Assembly: GCA_031401235.1 (NCBI GenBank)
Contig: JANNRJ010000003.1
Span: 1-64,000, forward strand
Direction of reading: 5' to 3'
From: UBA3006 sp031401235
Lineage (GTDB): Bacteria; Actinomycetota; Acidimicrobiia; Acidimicrobiales; Ilumatobacteraceae
DNA length: 64,000 nucleotides
The notes beneath the pieces were generated by a model. It was given only the letters and a program-made list of their open reading frames with translations, searched no databases and had not been told where the DNA came from. Position 1 is the stretch's first letter. Every line of letters starts with the position of its first letter. This document shows positions 60,730-64,000 of the stretch, piece after piece. A program made the position numbers and the translations under genes.

Positions 60730-61392
60730 TCAGGAAGTTACGAGAATTCGGGCACTTGCGAAAGCATCAATGTCGACGATATTTCCTTCGATGTTTACCG
60801 TGCGCGATCCGTCTGCATGAGAATCTGTAACGACACCGCTGTGTCCGGGTGCAATGTGGGAAAGTTCTAGGAAGTCGAGGACGCCGGGGACAAATTCAAG
60901 TTCTTCTGGAATTCGGGTGACCGTGAATCCGGAACCAACTTTAATACTGAAGAGTGAAGTGAGATTTGGCTCAACGTATTTTGAACCAGGTATCGGGTTT
61001 CCATGTGGACATGTGGTGGGTGTCCCAAGAAGATTATTCATCGCTGATTCGACCTCAGCAGTTATCACATGCTCCCATTTGCAGGCTTCGTGATGGGCAA
61101 TCGACCAAGATAGCCCGAGCACATCGGTGAGGAAGCGCTCGGCTATCCGATGACGGCGCACAACTCTGCTGCCAAGAGTTTCGCCGAGCTCAGTGAGTTG
61201 AATTTTGCTATCGGTCGAAGTGATGAGTCCCTCGGCCTCCATCCGGTGGATCATCTCTGACACCGAAGGTCGCGAGACATTAAGGCGGTCCGCGACGCGG
61301 GCCTGAATAACTTCAAGGTTGTCCTCGCGAAGCTCAAAAATGCATTCGCAGTATTCCTCAAAAGCAGGGTGGTGTTCGCCAGGGGTGACCAT
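60730..61392 (-). CDS. DtxR/IdeR-family metal-dependent repressor
   Basis: 220 residues. Winged HTH at 1-70 (ADRLNVSRPSVSEMIHRMEAEGLI), a dimerisation domain with the metal-site residues in AHHEACKWEHVI and GTPTTCPHGNPIPG, and an SH3/FeoA-like C-terminal domain. It represses iron or manganese uptake genes when metal is bound. It follows the TetR gene by three bases on the minus strand, so the two are in one operon. Confidence 0.9.
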   Translation of the reverse strand: MVTPGEHHPAFEEYCECIFELREDNLEVIQARVADRLNVSRPSVSEMIHRMEAEGLITSTDSKIQLTELGETLGSRVVRRHRIAERFLTDVLGLSWSIAHHEACKWEHVITAEVESAMNNLLGTPTTCPHGNPIPGSKYVEPNLTSLFSIKVGSGFTVTRIPEELEFVPGVLDFLELSHIAPGHSGVVTDSHADGSRTVNIEGNIVDIDAFASARILVTS

Positions 61393-61395
61393 TAT

Positions 61396-61980
61396 TCAGA
61401 GGTTACCAACGCCACGCAATCCAGCCCACACCAGATCTGCAACCTGTTTGCCAATCACATTTGGATCAAACCCGACACCTGAGTTGGTTAAGTATCGGGC
61501 AACACCTTCAGATGCTCCAACAACACCTTGCGCGAGGATATGTAGATGCGCTGGATCAAGGTCGATTGTAATTAGTGGCGCGATGGACTCGGCGGCACTG
61601 TCGACAACACGGCGCGCAGCATCGGCAAACTCACGGTCGTTTCGAGTGCCGCTATCAAAAAGAAAACGAAACGCATCTGTGTCATCCGATACCCAACGGA
61701 AAAACGCAACTGTTCCTCTTTCCGCTTGCGATCGCCCGTCTGATACTTCGCTTGTCGCCTGAGCGATTGAATTGATCATCCGATTTCCGACTTCTTCAAC
61801 TAGGGCTAAATAAAGTGCTCGCTTCGAAGCGAAATGTTGGTAGACAACGGGTTTAGTGATACCGGCCAAGATGGCAATATCGTTCATCTTTGCTTCGTGG
61901 TAGCCCTTTGATGCAAAGACCGTCAGCGCTACATCAAGAATTTGCTCTTTACGCTCGGAAGCGGGGAGGCGAAGCGACAT
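61396..61980 (-). CDS. TetR-family transcriptional regulator
   Basis: 194 residues. N-terminal HTH (ILDVALTVFASKGYHEAKMNDIAILAGI...VYQHFASKRALYLAL) and a C-terminal ligand-binding helix bundle. It is three bases upstream of the DtxR-type gene, an uncommon pairing. TACTGT nine bases before the ATG (minus strand) suggests a near-leaderless promoter. Targets unknown; the adjacent enoyl-CoA hydratase is a candidate. Confidence 0.9.
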   Translation of the reverse strand: MSLRLPASERKEQILDVALTVFASKGYHEAKMNDIAILAGITKPVVYQHFASKRALYLALVEEVGNRMINSIAQATSEVSDGRSQAERGTVAFFRWVSDDTDAFRFLFDSGTRNDREFADAARRVVDSAAESIAPLITIDLDPAHLHILAQGVVGASEGVARYLTNSGVGFDPNVIGKQVADLVWAGLRGVGNL

Positions 61981-62016
61981 GAACTGGTAACAGTACTCAT
62001 TTTCATTCGATGTTGG

Positions 62017-62286
62017 CTAGGTTCCATTGAGTTTGTCTTCCCGATCGGCTGCCTTGACTGCATATCCCAAAACAATCGCGGGTGCCAATAAAACCGAACC
62101 ACCAACAAGCGCCGCAGTGGCAATTGATCCAATAAACGGTGTGAAATCCCACAGTAAGCCGAATCCAACGGCGAATATCGAAATTCCAAAACAGAGATAT
62201 CCGATCCGCATGGCGCGCTTGGTCCAAGTCGAAATTAAGTTTCGTCGACGCCTTATTGGATCGTTGTCTTGGGTGGGAGAAGTCAT
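62017..62286 (-). CDS. Small membrane protein, two hydrophobic helices
   Basis: 89 residues from ATG 62286: a basic N-terminus (RRRRNLIST), then two transmembrane helices (about 30-50 and 57-77) and a charged tail. No recognised domain. It sits between the TetR gene and the divergent enoyl-CoA hydratase. An upstream start at 62325 would overlap that gene and has no support. Confidence 0.6.
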   Translation of the reverse strand: MTSPTQDNDPIRRRRNLISTWTKRAMRIGYLCFGISIFAVGFGLLWDFTPFIGSIATAALVGGSVLLAPAIVLGYAVKAADREDKLNGT

Positions 62287-62298
62287 ACAGTCGTCTAC

Positions 62299-63051
62299 AT
62301 GGTAGATGGGATTCGTCCAGGGCAACTAACAGTTGATTGGCACGGATCGGTTGCATTGGTCACAATCAATCGTCCTGAACGTCGCAACGCGGTGGACTTG
62401 CCAACTATCAAATTGATCCGTGAGGCACAAGTCGATGTCATTGACAAGAAAGGTCGGGTGATGGTGGTTACCGGTGCGACTCCAGCGTTTTGTGCCGGTG
62501 CTGATCTGTCCGGAGTTCACGAAGAAGAATTTTCGTCGGCCTTGCACGAGGTCTTACATGCCATGACCACGATGCCGATTGTGACGATGGCATGCATTGA
62601 TGGACCGGCACTTGGAGCGGGCGCCCAAATCGCAGCCGCATGCGACTTGCGGGTGGCGACCGAAATCAGCACAATCGGAATTCCGGCCGCAAAGCTTGGG
62701 CTTGTGGTCAACCACTGGACAGTTGAACGACTTATTCGAGAATTTTCATGGCCAGTGGCTCGGGCAATGTTGCTAGCCGCGCGGCTCTATTCCGGATCTG
62801 AATTGGCACGAATGGGATCGGTGCATCGTCTCGGAAACTTAAGTGATGCGCTTTCGTGGGCGAAGGAAATTGCTGCACTGGCTCCACTGACAATTTCTGG
62901 TCACAAACTGGCATTTGAAATCTCGGCCGCAGATTCGCCACTGAATGAAATCGTAAGTGAAGCCCGCGAGCGCGCCTGGGGAAGTCGCGATGCAATCGAA
63001 GGTCGAAAGGCGTTTCTAGAAAAGCGTCCACCGAAATTTAACGGTTCATGA
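62299..63051 (+). CDS. Enoyl-CoA hydratase/isomerase family protein
   Basis: 250 residues, crotonase fold. It has INRPERRNAVDLPTI, the oxyanion-hole segment ATPAFCAGADLSG and DGPALGAGAQIAAACDLRVA. The usual catalytic Glu pair positions read IPAAKLGLV, so at least one acid is replaced, and hydratase activity is not assured; isomerase or hydrolase-type activity is possible. Start ATG 62299, with TACAGT seven bases upstream. It precedes ccmAB with 15 bases between. Confidence 0.85.
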   Translation: MVDGIRPGQLTVDWHGSVALVTINRPERRNAVDLPTIKLIREAQVDVIDKKGRVMVVTGATPAFCAGADLSGVHEEEFSSALHEVLHAMTTMPIVTMACIDGPALGAGAQIAAACDLRVATEISTIGIPAAKLGLVVNHWTVERLIREFSWPVARAMLLAARLYSGSELARMGSVHRLGNLSDALSWAKEIAALAPLTISGHKLAFEISAADSPLNEIVSEARERAWGSRDAIEGRKAFLEKRPPKFNGS

Positions 63052-63066
63052 CGGATTTATGAAACT

Positions 63067-63720
63067 ATGACATCAGGAAACATAGTTGAAATGCATGATG
63101 CGGTAGTCGTGTACGGCGATTATCCAGCGTTGGCTGGTGTGACGTTGTCGGTTGGAAAAAGCGAGATCCTTCTACTCCAGGGCGCAAATGGCGCAGGTAA
63201 GTCCACTTTGTTACGTGCCTGCGCCGGTCTGGTCCCAATTGTCCGTGGTACGGCTGTGGTGCTTGGTTGCGATTTGCGAACCGACCGTAATTCTGTCCAT
63301 CATCGAGTTGGACTGCTCGGACATAGCAACGGACTATTTGGTGATCTCACCATCCGCGAAAATGTGACATTCTGGTCGCGACTCGTTGGTGCTGGAGTTG
63401 AAGAAGTTGAGGCCGCACTTGAACGAATGGGAATCGATGGTCGTTTAGCCGACGTGCGAGTCGGCGAATTGTCTGCCGGCCAGAAACGACGATGCTCACT
63501 TGCCAATCTTGTTGTTCGTCGCGCCGAGCTGTGGCTCTTGGATGAGCCGCATGCTGGACTTGATCGAAGTGGTCGCGACGAATTGGACGCAATTTTGCGA
63601 CAAGCGGTGGCTGCAGGTGCAACCGTTATCTTGGCTTCACACGAAATTGAGCGCTCGCAACAACTTGCCACGCGGGTCGTGCAGGTTTCTGGTGGACAAG
63701 TAGTTGGCGCTTCAATATGA
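63067..63720 (+). CDS. ccmA: Heme exporter ATP-binding protein (cytochrome c biogenesis)
   Basis: 217 residues. Walker A QGANGAGKSTLLRACAGL, signature LSAGQKRRCSLANLVV, Walker B ELWLLDEPHAGLD and H-loop ILASHEIER. The short size, GLLGHSNGLFGDLTIRENVTFW and the CcmB gene directly after it assign it to CcmA. With CcmB/C it helps release heme-loaded CcmE. The stop overlaps ccmB as ATGA. Confidence 0.9.
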   Translation: MTSGNIVEMHDAVVVYGDYPALAGVTLSVGKSEILLLQGANGAGKSTLLRACAGLVPIVRGTAVVLGCDLRTDRNSVHHRVGLLGHSNGLFGDLTIRENVTFWSRLVGAGVEEVEAALERMGIDGRLADVRVGELSAGQKRRCSLANLVVRRAELWLLDEPHAGLDRSGRDELDAILRQAVAAGATVILASHEIERSQQLATRVVQVSGGQVVGASI

Positions 63721-64000
63721 AGTCCAAATCCACACTTCGAGTAGCTCGGATTGTCGCTGCAAAGGATTTGCGAATAGAGATGCACAGTCGAGTAGTGACA
63801 AACCAGGTCGTGCCGTTTGCCGCCTTGGTAATGGTGATGTTTGCCTTCGCTCTTGATGATGACTCGATGCTGGAGCGAGTCGCCGGTGGACTCGTGTGGC
63901 TGGCCACATTGTTCTCATTGTTCATCATCATTCAGCGATCGTTTGCGATTGAAACTGCCGATGGTGCATTGGACTCCCTCCGAGTTGCAGGTGTTGATCC
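63717..64000 (+). CDS. ccmB: Heme exporter membrane protein (5' part, cut by window end)
   Basis: The first 94 residues are readable: RIVAAKDLRIEMHSR, a first transmembrane helix (VVPFAALVMVMFAFAL), a second (LVWLATLFSLFIIIQ) and RSFAIETADGALDSLRVAG, which matches CcmB. The gene starts inside the ccmA stop (ATGA) and runs past base 64000. It supplies the membrane half of the CcmAB heme transporter. Confidence 0.88.
   Translation, partial: MKSKSTLRVARIVAAKDLRIEMHSRVVTNQVVPFAALVMVMFAFALDDDSMLERVAGGLVWLATLFSLFIIIQRSFAIETADGALDSLRVAGVD

Noticed and set aside
1..64000. Search for tRNA, rRNA, insertion sequences, prophage and riboswitches
   Set aside because: No clover-leaf, rRNA or transposase sequence was recognised by eye, and no gap is large enough for rRNA; no riboswitch was found before the THI5-like transporter, whose genes are internal to an operon.

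Overview
The window reads as a chromosomal segment of a free-living, probably aerobic actinobacterium. The class Acidimicrobiia is my best guess. The reasons are an F420-type luciferase-like oxidoreductase, a KorAB 2-oxoglutarate:ferredoxin oxidoreductase, HelD, a DtxR/IdeR-type regulator, a P450 with a single-cluster ferredoxin, moderate GC, and many promoters whose -10 box (TANNNT) lies 6-7 nt before the start codon, i.e. leaderless mRNAs. There is no rRNA, tRNA, CRISPR array, IS element or prophage to fix the taxonomy, so this is inference.

Layout. 1-7.5 kb: an array of three membrane histidine kinases and three receiver-only response regulators. It shows signs of duplication and mosaic assembly: a left-over copy of a regulator 3' end between genes, and a sharp switch in codon-wobble composition inside the operon. 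7.5-11 kb: a membrane-anchored molybdopterin oxidoreductase, an RpiR/SIS regulator, and a divergent AsnO/VioC-like 2-oxoglutarate oxygenase with a TGGAA...TTCCA operator between them. 11-21.4 kb: a catabolic island. A questin-oxidase-like protein and an aldehyde dehydrogenase diverge from a glutamine-synthetase-like ligase, an SDR, a glycerol-kinase-like FGGY kinase, a GlpA-like dehydrogenase with a BFD-type iron-sulfur tail and a second flavoprotein; an APC permease converges on them. 21.5-27.7 kb: DoxX, KorAB, AlkB, a GlcD-type flavin dehydrogenase and a LysE exporter. 27.8-33.4 kb: a cupredoxin lipoprotein, ferredoxin, P450, MMPL transporter and sulfatase. 33.5-34.2 kb: a Phd/VapC-type toxin-antitoxin pair with a palindromic operator.

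34.3-44.3 kb is the most coherent pathway. It holds beta-ureidopropionase, dihydropyrimidinase, methylmalonate-semialdehyde dehydrogenase, an F420/LLM oxidoreductase and a complete NMT1/THI5-type ABC importer in one operon, ended by a strong terminator, with a class III aminotransferase converging on it. This is reductive pyrimidine (or hydantoin) catabolism: dihydrouracil to N-carbamoyl-beta-alanine to beta-alanine to malonate semialdehyde to acetyl-CoA. No flavin/FeS dihydropyrimidine dehydrogenase is present in the window; the LLM enzyme occupies that place.

44.3-64 kb: a carotenoid oxygenase, Nudix, HNH nuclease, Amt-GlnK ammonium module, CapA-like lipoprotein, haloalkane-dehalogenase-like hydrolase, arylsulfatase, DinB-like protein, D-aminoacylase-type amidohydrolase, FAH-family hydrolase, three unrecognised proteins (two exported), HelD, DtxR and TetR regulators, a small membrane protein, an enoyl-CoA hydratase, and the start of the ccmAB heme-exporter genes, cut by the window end. 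All family assignments come from reading motifs in the translations; no database search was run.
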